64,000 nucleotides of DNA from Jatrophihabitans sp. GAS493 (GCF_900230215.1 NZ_LT907982.1:1984001-2048000), one strand, 5' to 3'. Shown: positions 8,189 to 19,269, counted from the first letter of the stretch. Notes: generated by a model from the sequence alone, not told the origin. Made by a program: numbers and translations.

Positions 8189-9550
8189 GTGACGCTTGCT
8201 GAATCGAGATCGTTCGCCCGAGTGGTCGTCATCGCCCCCCGAACCCGGGTGGATCTTGCGCTGCCGATCGACGTGCCGATCGTGGATCTGCTCCCGTTGC
8301 TGCTCGACCTGGTCGGCGAACGCAGCGACGACGGCGGTGGCCAGCACGGTGGCTGGCAGTTGGCGCTGGTCGGGGCCGATGAGTTGCCGAGTGATCGCAC
8401 CCTGCGCTCGCTGGAGATTCTCGACGGAACCGCGCTGCACCTGACGCCCCGCGAGTCGGCGATTGTGCCGCCAATCTATGACGATGTGGTCGATGCGATC
8501 GCCTCCACGGTGCGCACGCGGATGAACCGGCGCAGCACCAACCCGGCGATGGGCGCGGCCGCGGCGATCGCCGGCCTCGCCATCGCCGCCACGACGCTGC
8601 TCTACCGTGGCCACGACACGGTGAACATCTACCTGGCGCTGGCGTCCGCGCTGGCGGCGGTTGGGGTCGCGGCCGCGATCGCCCGCGGCCCCGGCGATCG
8701 GATCATCGCGACCGCGGTCGCCGTCGGTGGCCTTCCCCTTATCTTCATTGCCGGAATCGACATCGTGCCGGGGGCGATCGGTCGATCCGGAGTGCTGCTC
8801 GGCTTCGTCTTCGCGTTCGCCTACGCCGTGCTGGCGGTCGCGGCCATCGCCACCGGCACGGTGGTGTTCGTCGCGGCCGCGATCGCTGCCGCCTTCGGAG
8901 CCGGCACGGCTGCGGTCTGCACTGTCTTCGACGTCGAGACCGTGAGTTCGCTGGCCGGTTGCTGCGCCCTGGGCGTCGCCGCCATCGCGACGCTGCCCTG
9001 GCTCGTGGTGCGGCTGTCCCGGTTGCCGCTGCCAATCGTTCCGACGAATGCCAATGAAATGCGCTCCATTCGCGACGACATCGACGTGGAGGATGTCGCC
9101 GCCAAGGCGCGCCTGGCCGATGAGTATCTCAACGGTGCGTTTATCGGCTGCGCGCTCGCCGTCGCCTTCGCATCGGCGGCCGTCGCCCTGCACGCGACGC
9201 CGATGTCGGTCGCACTGGGCGGCGTATGCCTGGCCGCTTTGGCGCTGCGCAGTCGCAGCGTGGCCGGTCTGGTCCCCCGGGTGGCCCTGCAGGGCATCCC
9301 GCTGGCCGCCCTGGCCGCGGCCGGAGCGCTGGCGGTGCTCACCGATCCGGGCAATGCGACCCCGTGGCTGTTCGCCGCCGGCCTCGGATTGACGGTTGTG
9401 GCCATCTTCATCAGTGTCGTGGTGCCGCGAGTGCGATTGGCTCCCAGCACCATGCGGAGCGTGGACTTCCTCGAATCACTGGTGCTCATCTCGATCCTTC
9501 CGCTCGCGATCGGAGTCATGGGGCTGTACTCGACGATGCGCCACCTATGA
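8189..9550 (+). CDS. eccD: Type VII secretion membrane protein EccD
   Basis: A 453-aa protein with the EccD layout: an N-terminal ubiquitin-like (YukD-type) domain at about 10-90, including the GWQLALVGADELP segment, followed by about eleven hydrophobic helices to the C-terminus. EccD forms the membrane pore core of the ESX complex. The start is GTG; no clear Shine-Dalgarno is visible, so a slightly different N-terminus is possible. The stop overlaps the mycP start (ATGA), so eccD and mycP are translationally coupled. The adjacent divergent eccC supplies the motor. Confidence 0.93.
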   Translation: MTLAESRSFARVVVIAPRTRVDLALPIDVPIVDLLPLLLDLVGERSDDGGGQHGGWQLALVGADELPSDRTLRSLEILDGTALHLTPRESAIVPPIYDDVVDAIASTVRTRMNRRSTNPAMGAAAAIAGLAIAATTLLYRGHDTVNIYLALASALAAVGVAAAIARGPGDRIIATAVAVGGLPLIFIAGIDIVPGAIGRSGVLLGFVFAFAYAVLAVAAIATGTVVFVAAAIAAAFGAGTAAVCTVFDVETVSSLAGCCALGVAAIATLPWLVVRLSRLPLPIVPTNANEMRSIRDDIDVEDVAAKARLADEYLNGAFIGCALAVAFASAAVALHATPMSVALGGVCLAALALRSRSVAGLVPRVALQGIPLAALAAAGALAVLTDPGNATPWLFAAGLGLTVVAIFISVVVPRVRLAPSTMRSVDFLESLVLISILPLAIGVMGLYSTMRHL

Positions 9551-11019
9551 GTAGATCCGGGTCAGCGGGGAGGGGACTCCCCGATCCGGCTAGCCGCATT
9601 AGCCGCGGCCGCGGGGCCGGCCTCGCCGTCCTGCTCTTCACCGCGTTCGTCGTTGTCGGCGACGTCGGCGCGGCTGCGGCCTCCGCGGCGACTGCGCCCA
9701 GCCCGCCGGCGGCGTACGTGCAGAAGGCGGCCTGCGTCTCGCAAGGCGTTCCGCCGACGACGGTCCAGAACGGGGTTAGCTGGGCCCAGCGACTACTGCT
9801 CTATACCGAAGCCTGGAGATTCACCCGGGGCGGCGGGGTGAAGGTCGCGGTCATCGACACCGGGGTGAATCCCGGGCCGGCCTTCGGCGACCGGCTCAGC
9901 GGTCTGGCCGATCTGGTCGCCACCGGGGGCACGGCGGGCACCGCGGGCACCGCGGGCACCGGGGGCACCGGGGGCACCGCGAGCGCCCCGGGCCTCGACG
10001 ACTGCGACGGCCACGGGACGCTGGTCGCCGGTCTCATCGCAGGATCGCCGGATCCAAAGTCGGGCTTCTCCGGGGTCGCTCCGGATGCCACCCTGCTCTC
10101 CATCCGCCAGAGCAGCGAGCGGTACGCCCTGCGGGATGACACGAACAGCTCGGACGCACCCGGAGCCGGCACCCCCGCCAGTCTCGGTTCGGCGATCCGC
10201 TACGCAGTCGCCCACGGCGCGCAGGTCATCAACATCTCCGAGGCCGACTGTGGGCCGGCTGGAACCGTCGACAGCCCGGAGCTCTCCAGCGCGGTGCAGG
10301 CCGCGGTCGCCGCCAACGTAGTCATCGTCGTCTCAGCGGGCAACCTCGACTCCAGCGCCGACTGCTCGCACCAGAACACCCCTGGTAAACCGGCCGTCAC
10401 CGCGGCCACCCCGGCCGACCTGCCTGGGGTGCTGGCGGTCGGCGCGATCGCCCAGGACGGCTCGGCCGCCGCCTTCTCGATTGCCGGGCCGTGGGTCGGG
10501 ATCGCCGGACCCGGCACCGAGATCACCTCCACCAACCCGTTCCGCGGCGGTGCCGGCCAGGTTGACCAGATCACCACTCAGGCGGGCACCGGGTCCATCC
10601 AAGGCACCAGCTTCTCCGCCCCCTACGTCGCCGGAGTGGCCGCATTGGTGCGGGCGCGCTTCCCCGATCTCACCGCCGCCCAGGTGATCCACCGCTTGGA
10701 GGCGACCGCCTCGCATCCGGCGGCACCGAGGGGCCGCAACGATGCGGTGGGGTACGGCATGGTGAACCCGGTGGCGGCGGTGACGGCAGTGCTGCCCGAG
10801 GAGGCCGGGGTGGTGGCTCCCCCCAGTCGCGCCACCAGCCTGCCCGCCCGCGCCACCCCGGAACAGTCCGATCACGCGCGTCAGACCGCGCTCTGGGGGT
10901 CGCTGATCACCCTGACCGCCCTCGTCGCGTTGGCCGTAGTGGCACAGACCCGACGCAGCCGGTTGCGTCGAGCCGCCACCCACGACCGGGCGGCGAACCC
11001 CAGCCCGGCTCGGTCATGA
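9547..11019 (+). CDS. mycP: Mycosin, subtilisin-like serine protease of type VII secretion
   Basis: This 490-aa secreted, membrane-anchored S8 protease stabilises and processes ESX components. An N-terminal signal sequence (hydrophobic run about 20-45) is followed by the catalytic triad in order: Asp in VAVIDTGVN (about D104), His in DCDGHGTLVAG (about H155), Ser in GTSFSAPYVAG (about S355). A transmembrane helix at about 452-472 with a following Arg-rich tail anchors it. The start ATG overlaps the eccD stop. A Gly-Thr-rich loop of six 3-aa repeats is inserted between the Asp and His motifs, which is odd for the family. Confidence 0.95.
   Translation: MSRSGSAGRGLPDPASRISRGRGAGLAVLLFTAFVVVGDVGAAAASAATAPSPPAAYVQKAACVSQGVPPTTVQNGVSWAQRLLLYTEAWRFTRGGGVKVAVIDTGVNPGPAFGDRLSGLADLVATGGTAGTAGTAGTGGTGGTASAPGLDDCDGHGTLVAGLIAGSPDPKSGFSGVAPDATLLSIRQSSERYALRDDTNSSDAPGAGTPASLGSAIRYAVAHGAQVINISEADCGPAGTVDSPELSSAVQAAVAANVVIVVSAGNLDSSADCSHQNTPGKPAVTAATPADLPGVLAVGAIAQDGSAAAFSIAGPWVGIAGPGTEITSTNPFRGGAGQVDQITTQAGTGSIQGTSFSAPYVAGVAALVRARFPDLTAAQVIHRLEATASHPAAPRGRNDAVGYGMVNPVAAVTAVLPEEAGVVAPPSRATSLPARATPEQSDHARQTALWGSLITLTALVALAVVAQTRRSRLRRAATHDRAANPSPARS
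9925..9978. repeat. 9-bp tandem repeat inside mycP
   Basis: Six tandem 9-bp units of the form G(G/C)G-GGC-AC(C/G), encoding (Gly/Ala)-Gly-Thr repeats. They form a flexible low-complexity insert between the catalytic Asp and His segments of the mycosin. The 9-bp unit keeps frame. Confidence 0.9.
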
Positions 11020-11063
11020 GACGATTGTCCCTGTGAATCAAGGGCAGAGATGTTCGGAGAATC

Positions 11064-12092
11064 GTGACCTCGCGCGCTGACACTCATCCGGCGCTGCTGG
11101 TCATCGAACGGGCCCGAGAGTTGGTCGAGCCGGCCATGCGGGCCGCCATCGCCACGCTGCGCGATGACCAGATGCGGCTCATCTCCAGCTATCAGATGGG
11201 GTGGCAGGAGGCCGACGGCTCAGCGGCGTGCGGCGGCGGCAAGGCGCTGCGACCGACATTGGCGGTCATCTCGGCCGTGGCCGGGGGAGGCTCGGCCCGT
11301 GATGGCGTGCCGGGTGGCATCGCGGTCGAGTTGGTACACAACTTCTCCCTCATCCATGACGACGTGATGGATCGAGACGTCGAGCGTCGCCATCGCCCGA
11401 CCGCCTGGACGGTCTTCGGTGACGGACAGGCGATTCTGGCCGGCAACGCGATGCTGACCGTGGCCTTCGACGTCCTCATCGCCGACGCGGCGGCCGGCAT
11501 GCGCGCCCTGCCGTGCCTCACCCACTCGATTCACGAGCTGATCAGTGGGCAGTCCCGTGATCTCGCCTACGAGGGTGCCGAACACATCGATCTCGATGCG
11601 TGCCTGCAGATGGAGGCGGGTAAGACGGCGGCCCTGATCAGTGCCTCGGCCTCTATCGGCGCGCTGGCCGCCGGGGCGAGCGAGGAAGTGGTCAGCGGGC
11701 TGGCTGGCTACGGATTCGAGCTGGGGATGGCCTTTCAGCTCGTCGATGACATCCTCGGGATCGTCGGCGACCCGAAGATCACCGGCAAGTCGTCGTCCTC
11801 TGACGTCCGGGCCGGCAAACGCAGCGCGCCCGTGGTCGCCGCGCTGGGCGCCGACGGCGACGCCGCCCGTCAGCTGGGAGCACTGCTGCAGTACGGTCCG
11901 CCGAGCGAGGAGGCCGACGTCGAGCGGGCGACGGCGTTGATCGCGGCCGCCGGCGGCCTGAGCTGGGCCTCCGATGAAGCCGACGCGCGGTTGCGCAAGG
12001 CACTGGCCCACCTGGACGGCCTGCCGCTGGAGGCGACCGCGGCCGAGGACCTTCGCACCCTCGCCCGCTACGTGGTCGACCGCGACCACTAG
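11064..12092 (+). CDS. Polyprenyl diphosphate synthase (trans-isoprenyl diphosphate synthase)
   Basis: A 342-aa enzyme that condenses isopentenyl diphosphate with allylic diphosphates to make C15-C20 or longer prenyl chains. The first Asp-rich motif is in LIHDDVMDRD (about 98-103) and the second in LVDDILGIVGD (about 228-234), both with the paired aspartates needed for Mg2+ binding. The substrate-entry KALRP motif is also present. The GTG start has a GGAGA Shine-Dalgarno. Chain length cannot be read reliably from sequence. It stands alone between mycP and the str operon, 44 nt after mycP, so cotranscription with eccD-mycP is possible but has no functional logic that I can see. Confidence 0.9.
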   Translation: MTSRADTHPALLVIERARELVEPAMRAAIATLRDDQMRLISSYQMGWQEADGSAACGGGKALRPTLAVISAVAGGGSARDGVPGGIAVELVHNFSLIHDDVMDRDVERRHRPTAWTVFGDGQAILAGNAMLTVAFDVLIADAAAGMRALPCLTHSIHELISGQSRDLAYEGAEHIDLDACLQMEAGKTAALISASASIGALAAGASEEVVSGLAGYGFELGMAFQLVDDILGIVGDPKITGKSSSSDVRAGKRSAPVVAALGADGDAARQLGALLQYGPPSEEADVERATALIAAAGGLSWASDEADARLRKALAHLDGLPLEATAAEDLRTLARYVVDRDH

Positions 12093-12553
12093 CGCGACCG
12101 GCCTGAGTTCGCAGATCCAGTCCGTCGCCAGATCCGGTCGGTCGCCCCGGTCTCGCAATTTCGGGGGATTTTGCTTCTCCGCACGCGTCCGGGTATCGTA
12201 GACAGCTGTGCCCGAAGCGATTCGGGCGCCACTCCGTGCCCTTCAGTCGTAGCCGTCTGCAGGCCCCAGAAAATAAGGGGTCTACTGAGTTTGTTCGCGG
12301 CCGGCGGCGGGCGCACAACCATCGTCCAGACTGGCGATCTTCGCCGGGCTGGCTCGTGAGCGGGCTGCGACACGCCCGACCGCGTGGGTCGATGGAGACA
12401 ACAAAAGAGCAGGCACCACCGGGTGCAGCGTGTCCGCAGAGCGGCCTCGTATCCACCCGACAGTGATTCTCTCGGCGGCAACGCCGGGAACAGAAATGTC
12501 AGAAATACACAGACCGCACCCGCACCAAACGATCTAAGGAGATTGCAGGCCGA
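12093..12553 (+). other. 461-bp leader region upstream of rpsL
   Basis: There is no gene, tRNA or conserved RNA that I recognise here. The segment holds a candidate promoter near 12171-12199 and then about 350 nt of untranslated leader before rpsL. rpsL has an AAGGAG about 12 nt upstream of its ATG. The normal upstream neighbours rpoB and rpoC are absent, so this region must supply the str operon promoter. Confidence 0.6.
12171..12199 (+). promoter_or_regulatory. Candidate housekeeping promoter of the str operon
   Basis: TTGCTT, a 17-nt spacer and TATCGT fit an actinobacterial primary-sigma promoter (TTGNNN-17-TANNNT). It is the best match in the only intergenic region available to drive rpsL-rpsG-fusA-tuf. 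Confidence 0.45.
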
Positions 12554-12928
12554 ATGCCTACGATCCAGCAGCTGGTCCGCAAAGGCCGGCAGGACAAGAC
12601 GTCGAAGACCAAGACGCCCGCACTGAAGAGCTCCCCGCAGCGTCGTGGTGTCTGCACTCGCGTCTACACGACGACCCCGAAGAAGCCGAACTCTGCCCTG
12701 CGCAAGGTTGCCCGCGTGCGCCTCACCAGCGGCATCGAGGTCACGGCCTACATCCCGGGTGTCGGCCACAACCTGCAGGAGCACTCCATCGTGCTCGTCC
12801 GCGGAGGCCGCGTTAAGGATCTCCCGGGTGTTCGTTACAAGATCATTCGCGGTTCGCTGGACACCCAGGGTGTTCGCAACCGCAAGCAGGGCCGTAGCAA
12901 GTACGGCGCCAAGAAGGAGAAGAGCTAA
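12554..12928 (+). CDS. rpsL: 30S ribosomal protein S12
   Basis: A 124-aa S12, full length, in the decoding centre of the 30S subunit. The conserved [17 protein letters not shown] and [13 protein letters not shown] segments are intact. The residues that mutate in streptomycin resistance are wild type: Lys43 and Lys88. Its stop overlaps the rpsG start (TAATG). It is the first gene of the str operon and follows a long leader. Confidence 0.98.
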   Translation: MPTIQQLVRKGRQDKTSKTKTPALKSSPQRRGVCTRVYTTTPKKPNSALRKVARVRLTSGIEVTAYIPGVGHNLQEHSIVLVRGGRVKDLPGVRYKIIRGSLDTQGVRNRKQGRSKYGAKKEKS

Positions 12929-13398
12929 TGCCACGCAAGGGTCCGGCGCCTAAGCGCCCGCTCGTCATCGACCCGGTCTACGCATCGCCGTTGGTGACGC
13001 AGCTGGTCAACAAGATCCTCGTCGACGGCAAGCGCTCGGTCGCTGAGACGATCGTCTACGGCGCTCTTGAAGGAGCACGCGAGAAGAGCGGCACCGACCC
13101 GGTCGTCACGCTCAAGCGTGCGCTCGACAACGTCAAGCCGACCCTCGAGGTTCGCAGCCGTCGCGTCGGTGGCGCCACGTACCAGGTGCCGGTCGAGGTC
13201 AAAGCCGGCCGTAGCACCACGCTGGCCCTGCGTTGGCTGGTCGGTTACTCCCGCGCCCGCCGCGAGAAGACCATGACCGAGCGCCTGATGAACGAGCTGC
13301 TCGACGCCAGTAACGGCCTCGGCGCCAGCGTCAAGCGCCGGGAAGACACCCACAAGATGGCCGAGTCCAACAAGGCCTTCGCGCACTACCGCTGGTAA
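12928..13398 (+). CDS. rpsG: 30S ribosomal protein S7
   Basis: A 156-aa S7 of normal length, which nucleates assembly of the 30S head. The conserved N-terminus ([10 protein letters not shown]) and the [21 protein letters not shown] end are present. Start and stop overlap by one base with rpsL, so translation is coupled. The 86-nt gap to fusA holds a small hairpin. Confidence 0.98.
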   Translation: MPRKGPAPKRPLVIDPVYASPLVTQLVNKILVDGKRSVAETIVYGALEGAREKSGTDPVVTLKRALDNVKPTLEVRSRRVGGATYQVPVEVKAGRSTTLALRWLVGYSRARREKTMTERLMNELLDASNGLGASVKRREDTHKMAESNKAFAHYRW

Positions 13399-13410
13399 TT
13401 CGCGGGCGAA

Positions 13411-13429
13411 GCGCCGGCCACCCCGGCGC
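13411..13429 (+). other. Hairpin between rpsG and fusA
   Basis: GCGCCGG, a CCACC loop and CCGGCGC form a 7-bp all-GC stem 12 nt after the rpsG stop. There is no U-tract. It may tune fusA expression or protect the rpsL-rpsG mRNA end. Confidence 0.4.
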
Positions 13430-13484
13430 CACCTCGCAAGTATCTGCTCACAGCTTCATCCCGCTTAACGACTGAGAAGGAATC

Positions 13485-15581
13485 ATGGCTAACAACGCCG
13501 AGCTCGCCAAGACCCGAAACATCGGGATCATGGCGCATATCGACGCGGGTAAGACCACGACGACCGAACGCATCCTCTTCTACACCGGTATCAACTACAA
13601 GATCGGTGAAGTTCACGATGGCGCTGCCACGATGGACTGGATGGAGCAGGAGCAGGAACGCGGCATCACCATCACCTCCGCTGCAACGAAGTGTGAGTGG
13701 AAGGGCCACGCGATCAACATCATCGACACGCCCGGCCACGTCGACTTCACCGTTGAGGTGGAGCGCTCGCTGCGTGTCCTCGACGGCGCCGTCGCCGTCT
13801 ACGACGGTGTGGCCGGTGTCGAGCCGCAGACCGAGACCGTCTGGCGCCAGGCCGACAAGTACAACGTGCCGCGTATGTGCTTCGTCAACAAGCTGGACCG
13901 CACCGGCGCCGACTTCTTCCGCTGCGTGCAGATGATGAAGGATCGCCTCAACGCCAACGTCGCCGTGCTGCAGATTCCGATTGGCAACGAGGGTGACTTC
14001 CTCGGGGTCATCGACCTGGTCGAGATGCGCGCCCTCACCTGGCGTGGCGAGACCAAGCTCGGTGAAGACTTCGCCGTCGAGGAGATCCCGGCCGAGCTGG
14101 CCGACGAGGCCGCTCAGTGGCGCGAGACACTCCTCGAGACGATGTCCGACGTCGACGACGAGATCGCCGAAGCCTTCCTCAGCGATGAGGAGATCAGCGT
14201 CGAGACGCTGAAGGCCGCGATCCGCCGCGCGACGCTGGCCGACAAGATCAACCCGGTGCTCACCGGCTCGGCCTTCAAGAACAAGGGCGTTCAGCCCATG
14301 CTCGACGCGGTCATCGACTACCTGCCCTCGCCGCTGGACGTCGACCACGTCACCGGAACGCTGCAGGACGGCGAGACGGTGGCCGAGCGCAAGACCGACG
14401 AGTCCGAGCCGCTGGCCGCGTTGGCGTTCAAGATCGCCACCGACCCCCACCTCGGCAAGCTGACCTTCGTCCGCATCTACTCCGGTGTGCTGGACAACGG
14501 CAGCCAGGTCCTGAACTCCACCAAGGACCGCAAGGAGCGCATCGGCAAGATCTACCAGATGCATGCCAACAAGCGTGAAGAACTGCCCCGCGCCGGCGCC
14601 GGTGACATCATCGCCGTGGCCGGTCTCAAGCAGACCACCACCGGTGACACGCTTAGCGACCTGAACAAGCCGATCGTTCTCGAGTCGATGACGTTCCCGG
14701 CCCCGGTCATCTCGGTGGCCATCGAGCCGAAGACGAAGAGCGACCAGGAGAAGCTGGGTACGGCCATCCAGAAGCTGGCCGAGGAAGACCCGACCTTCCA
14801 GGTCAAGAACGACGAAGAGACCGGCCAGACGATCATCGCGGGCATGGGGGAGCTCCACCTGGAGATCCTCGTTGACCGGATGCGTCGCGAGTTCAAGGTC
14901 GAGGCGAACGTCGGTAAGCCGCAGGTTGCCTACCGCGAGACGATTCGCAAGGTCGTCGAGCGCGAAGATCTCACCTACAAGAAGCAGACCGGTGGTTCGG
15001 GTCAGTTCGCGAAGGTGCAGATCAAGCTCGAGCCGCTGGAGATGACCAGCGACGGCCCGACGTATGAATTCGTCAACGCCGTCACCGGTGGTCGTATCCC
15101 GAAGGAGTACATCCCTTCGGTGGACCAGGGCGCGCAGGAGGCCATGCAGTACGGCATCCTCGCCGGCTACCCGCTAGTCGGAGTCAAGATGACGCTGACC
15201 GACGGTGGCTACCACGACGTCGACTCCTCGGAGATGGCGTTCAAGATCGCTGGCTCGATGATCTTCAAGGCAGCGGCACGCAAGGCCAGCCCGGTTCTTC
15301 TCGAACCGATGATGGCGGTCGAGGTGACGACGCCCGAAGAGAACATGGGCGACGTGATCGGCGACCTGAACTCCCGCCGCGGCCAGATCCAGGCCATGGA
15401 GGAGCGCAGTGGGGTCCGCGTCGTCAAGGCGTTGGTTCCGCTGTCAGAGATGTTTGGCTACGTCGGCGACCTGCGTTCCAAGACGCAGGGACGGGCGAGC
15501 TACTCGATGCAGTTCGACTCGTACGCGGAGGTTCCGTCCAACGTGTCGAAGGAAATCATCGCCAAGGTTAACGGCGAATAG
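13485..15581 (+). CDS. fusA: Elongation factor G
   Basis: A 698-aa translocase GTPase. G-motifs are visible: AHIDAGKTT (P-loop), RGITI (switch I), DTPGHVDF and NKLDRTGAD. Domains II-V follow, ending at the usual place. ATG with AGAAGGAA upstream. The last five codons and stop are tandemly duplicated in the DNA just downstream (see 15566-15595), and the TAG stop sits exactly at the junction. Third gene of the str operon. Confidence 0.98.
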   Translation: MANNAELAKTRNIGIMAHIDAGKTTTTERILFYTGINYKIGEVHDGAATMDWMEQEQERGITITSAATKCEWKGHAINIIDTPGHVDFTVEVERSLRVLDGAVAVYDGVAGVEPQTETVWRQADKYNVPRMCFVNKLDRTGADFFRCVQMMKDRLNANVAVLQIPIGNEGDFLGVIDLVEMRALTWRGETKLGEDFAVEEIPAELADEAAQWRETLLETMSDVDDEIAEAFLSDEEISVETLKAAIRRATLADKINPVLTGSAFKNKGVQPMLDAVIDYLPSPLDVDHVTGTLQDGETVAERKTDESEPLAALAFKIATDPHLGKLTFVRIYSGVLDNGSQVLNSTKDRKERIGKIYQMHANKREELPRAGAGDIIAVAGLKQTTTGDTLSDLNKPIVLESMTFPAPVISVAIEPKTKSDQEKLGTAIQKLAEEDPTFQVKNDEETGQTIIAGMGELHLEILVDRMRREFKVEANVGKPQVAYRETIRKVVEREDLTYKKQTGGSGQFAKVQIKLEPLEMTSDGPTYEFVNAVTGGRIPKEYIPSVDQGAQEAMQYGILAGYPLVGVKMTLTDGGYHDVDSSEMAFKIAGSMIFKAAARKASPVLLEPMMAVEVTTPEENMGDVIGDLNSRRGQIQAMEERSGVRVVKALVPLSEMFGYVGDLRSKTQGRASYSMQFDSYAEVPSNVSKEIIAKVNGE

Positions 15582-15595
15582 GTTAACGGCGAATA
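15566..15595. repeat. 15-bp tandem duplication at the fusA 3' end
   Basis: GGTTAACGGCGAATA occurs twice in a row. The first copy holds the last fusA codons; its TAG stop uses the first base of copy two. The second copy would read the same codons and end in TAA, so the duplication has created a new stop and left the old end as untranslated sequence. Confidence 0.95.
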
Positions 15596-15661
15596 ACTCG
15601 CAGCACCGGCTAGACCAACTCACAAACCAACTAGCAATACAGACAAGAAAGAGGCAGAGCA

Positions 15662-16858
<1,197 letters not shown>

Positions 16859-16939
16859 CTGAAATTGAACGCGCGGTAAGCCCCATTTTGTTCGGGCCGC
16901 TCCGCAACGTTTAGTAGGTAACAACTTCAAAGGATTCAC

Positions 16940-16972
16940 CCAGGGTGCTGGTCGATGAGATCAGCACCCTGG
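16940..16972 (+). terminator. Hairpin between tuf and rpsJ
   Basis: CCAGGGTGCTG (16940-16950) pairs perfectly with CAGCACCCTGG (16962-16972) across an 11-nt loop. It sits between the str and S10 operons, the expected site of a terminator or S10-leader attenuator. No U-tract follows, which is common in actinobacteria. Confidence 0.55.
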
Positions 16973-17084
16973 TGAGTCCGAAGAAATTTGCGTTGCCGCT
17001 CCTTGCCGCACCCGTGGCTTGCGAGCTTGATCCTGAAGTATCGAACACTGATACACCGAAAACAGTGAAGGTGAGTTAGCCACC

Positions 17085-17390
17085 ATGGCGGGACAGAAGA
17101 TCCGCATTCGGCTCAAGGCCTACGACCACGAGGCAATCGACGCCAGCGCGCGTCGCATTGTCGAGACGGTCACCCGCACGGGTGCCCGGGTTGTCGGACC
17201 GGTGCCGTTGCCGACCGAGAAGAACATTTACTGCGTCATCCGGTCGCCGCATAAGTACAAGGACAGCCGCGAGCACTTCGAGATGCGCACCCACAAGCGG
17301 CTCATCGACATTCTGGACCCGACGCCGAAGACGGTGGACGCGCTTATGCGCATCGATCTGCCGGCCAGCGTCGACGTCAACATTCAGTAA
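17085..17390 (+). CDS. rpsJ: 30S ribosomal protein S10
   Basis: A 101-aa S10 (NusE) with the conserved start [16 protein letters not shown] and the [19 protein letters not shown] end. It acts in the 30S head and in antitermination with NusB. It is the first gene of the S10 operon; its ATG follows a GTGAG-type Shine-Dalgarno. Confidence 0.98.
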   Translation: MAGQKIRIRLKAYDHEAIDASARRIVETVTRTGARVVGPVPLPTEKNIYCVIRSPHKYKDSREHFEMRTHKRLIDILDPTPKTVDALMRIDLPASVDVNIQ

Positions 17391-17425
17391 GAGATTCAGT
17401 AGCGAACAGCGAGAGATCACACACC

Positions 17426-18070
17426 ATGGCTAAGCAATTGCAGGGGATCCTGGGCGAAAAGCTCGGCATGACCCAAGTCTTCGACGAGAACAACCGGGTC
17501 GTTCCGGTCACCGTCGTGAAGGCGGGTCCGTGCGTCGTCACCCAGATCCGCACCGAGGAGAAGGACGGCTACAGCGCCGTTCAGCTCGCCTACGGCGCCA
17601 TCGACCCGCGCAAGGTAACCAAGCCGGTCGCCGGGCACTACAAGGCCGCCAACGTGACGCCCCGTCGTCACCTGGTCGAGCTGCGCACCGAGACCCTTGA
17701 CGGGTACGAGGTCGGACAGGAGATCGGCGCGGATGTCTTCGCCGACGGCGCTTCGGTCGACGTCACCGGCACCACCAAGGGCAAGGGAACCGCGGGCGTC
17801 ATGAAGCGCCACGGCTTCCACGGTCTGGGCGCCGGTCACGGCACGCACCGCAAGCACCGCGCACCCGGCTCCATCGGTGCCTGCGCCACGCCTGGTCGTG
17901 TCTTCAAGGGCCTGCGCATGGCCGGCCGGATGGGTCACGAGCAGCAGACCACCCAGAGCCTGACCGTCTACAAGGTCGACGCTGAGCGCGGTCTCCTCCT
18001 CATCAAGGGTGCCGTTCCGGGCCCCAAGGGCGGTCTCGTCCTGGTCCGTACCGCAGTGAAGGGAGCCTGA
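17426..18070 (+). CDS. rplC: 50S ribosomal protein L3
   Basis: A 214-aa L3 of normal length. The [19 protein letters not shown] loop that reaches the peptidyl-transferase centre is intact. It is an early 50S assembly protein, 35 nt after rpsJ and 2 nt before rplD. Confidence 0.98.
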   Translation: MAKQLQGILGEKLGMTQVFDENNRVVPVTVVKAGPCVVTQIRTEEKDGYSAVQLAYGAIDPRKVTKPVAGHYKAANVTPRRHLVELRTETLDGYEVGQEIGADVFADGASVDVTGTTKGKGTAGVMKRHGFHGLGAGHGTHRKHRAPGSIGACATPGRVFKGLRMAGRMGHEQQTTQSLTVYKVDAERGLLLIKGAVPGPKGGLVLVRTAVKGA

Positions 18071-18072
18071 AC

Positions 18073-18957
18073 ATGACTGCGACTCTCACTGTTCGCAACC
18101 CGGCTGACGCCAAGGCCAAGACCGGCACCGTCGAGCTGCCGGCCGAGATCTTCGATGTTCCGACGAACATCCCGCTGGTCCACCAGGTCGTCGTTGCTCA
18201 GCTGGCCGCCGCCCGCCAGGGCACGCACGCCACCAAGACGCGCGCCGAGGTGCGCGGTGGTGGCAAGAAGCCGTACCGCCAGAAGGGCACCGGCCGAGCC
18301 CGCCAGGGTTCGACCCGGGCGCCGCAGTTCGTCGGCGGTGGAGTCGTGCACGGCCCGCAGCCGCGTTCGTACGCGCAGCGGACCCCGAAGAAGATGATCG
18401 CCGGCGCCCTACGCTGCGCGCTGTCGGACCGGGCCCGCAACGACCGCATTCACGTGGTTACCTCGCTGGTCGGCGACACGCCGTCCACCAAGGCCGCCAC
18501 GACGGCGCTCGCGTCGGTTTCGAGTGCTCGCAACATCCTCGTCGTCGCTGAGCGCAACGACGATGCGACGTGGCTGAGCCTGCGTAACCATCACGCGGTG
18601 CACATCCTCGAGCCGGGTCAGCTCAACACTTACGACGTGCTGATCAGCGACGACATCGTCTTCACCGAGGAGGCGCTGGCCAGCTTTATCGCCGGCCCCG
18701 CCAAGGGGAAGTCGGCCAAGGGTGCGGCCAGCAGCCTCGAGGCTGACGCCGTGATCGACGAGAAGGTCGACGTCGCGACCAAGGCCCCGAAAGCCCCTGC
18801 GAAGAAGGCCGCCAAGGCCGACACCGCGGATGCCACCGAGGCTGTTGAGGCGAAGGCCAAGCCGGCCAAGAAGGCGGCCGCCAAGAAGGCAGCGGCGAAG
18901 ACGGACGACGAGTCCGCGACTGCCGGGGCCGACGCCGCTACGGAAGAGGAAGCCTGA
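18073..18957 (+). CDS. rplD: 50S ribosomal protein L4 with a long Ala/Lys-rich tail
   Basis: The first about 215 residues are a normal L4, including the [19 protein letters not shown] loop that lines the exit tunnel. The protein is 294 aa against about 205-225 in the family. The extra C-terminus is low complexity: Ala/Lys runs such as [13 protein letters not shown], like a histone H1 tail, then an acidic end. The stop overlaps the rplW start (TGATG). The tail probably lies outside the ribosome body; its role is unknown. Confidence 0.97.
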   Translation: MTATLTVRNPADAKAKTGTVELPAEIFDVPTNIPLVHQVVVAQLAAARQGTHATKTRAEVRGGGKKPYRQKGTGRARQGSTRAPQFVGGGVVHGPQPRSYAQRTPKKMIAGALRCALSDRARNDRIHVVTSLVGDTPSTKAATTALASVSSARNILVVAERNDDATWLSLRNHHAVHILEPGQLNTYDVLISDDIVFTEEALASFIAGPAKGKSAKGAASSLEADAVIDEKVDVATKAPKAPAKKAAKADTADATEAVEAKAKPAKKAAAKKAAAKTDDESATAGADAATEEEA

Positions 18958-19250
18958 TGTTTGACAGCCCGCACGATGTTCTGCTCGCTCCGGTGATCTC
19001 GGAGAAGAGCTACGGCCTCCTGGACGACAACAAGTACACATTCGAAGTCCACCCGGATGCCAACAAGACTCAGATCAAGATCGCCATCGAGAAGGTCTTC
19101 AACGTCAAGGTCACCGACGTGAACACCCTCAATCGCCAGGGCAAGCGCAAGCGCACCCGGGCCGGCTACGGACAGCGTAAGAGCGTCAAGCGCGCCATCG
19201 TCACCCTGCGTGACGGCGACCGCATCGACGTCTTCGGCGCTCCGGCGTAA
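18957..19250 (+). CDS. rplW: 50S ribosomal protein L23
   Basis: A 97-aa L23 at the tunnel exit, docking site for SRP and trigger factor. Conserved features include PVISEKSY and the [10 protein letters not shown] segment. Coupled to rplD by a one-base overlap. Confidence 0.98.
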   Translation: MFDSPHDVLLAPVISEKSYGLLDDNKYTFEVHPDANKTQIKIAIEKVFNVKVTDVNTLNRQGKRKRTRAGYGQRKSVKRAIVTLRDGDRIDVFGAPA

Positions 19251-19269
19251 CGGGAAACGGATATAGGTC

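Noticed and set aside
8132-9193. 353-aa minus-strand open frame opposite eccD
   Set aside because: Arg/Asp/Gly-rich composition typical of an antisense frame; eccD is certain on the plus strand.
12554-12928. Possible streptomycin-resistance allele in rpsL
   Set aside because: Lys43 and Lys88 are both wild type.
13386-14858. 490-aa minus-strand open frame opposite fusA
   Set aside because: Shadow of fusA in the antisense frame that follows codon bias; no motif supports it.
17018-17050. Possible S10 promoter before rpsJ (TATCGA-like -10)
   Set aside because: No -35 at acceptable spacing; too weak to annotate.
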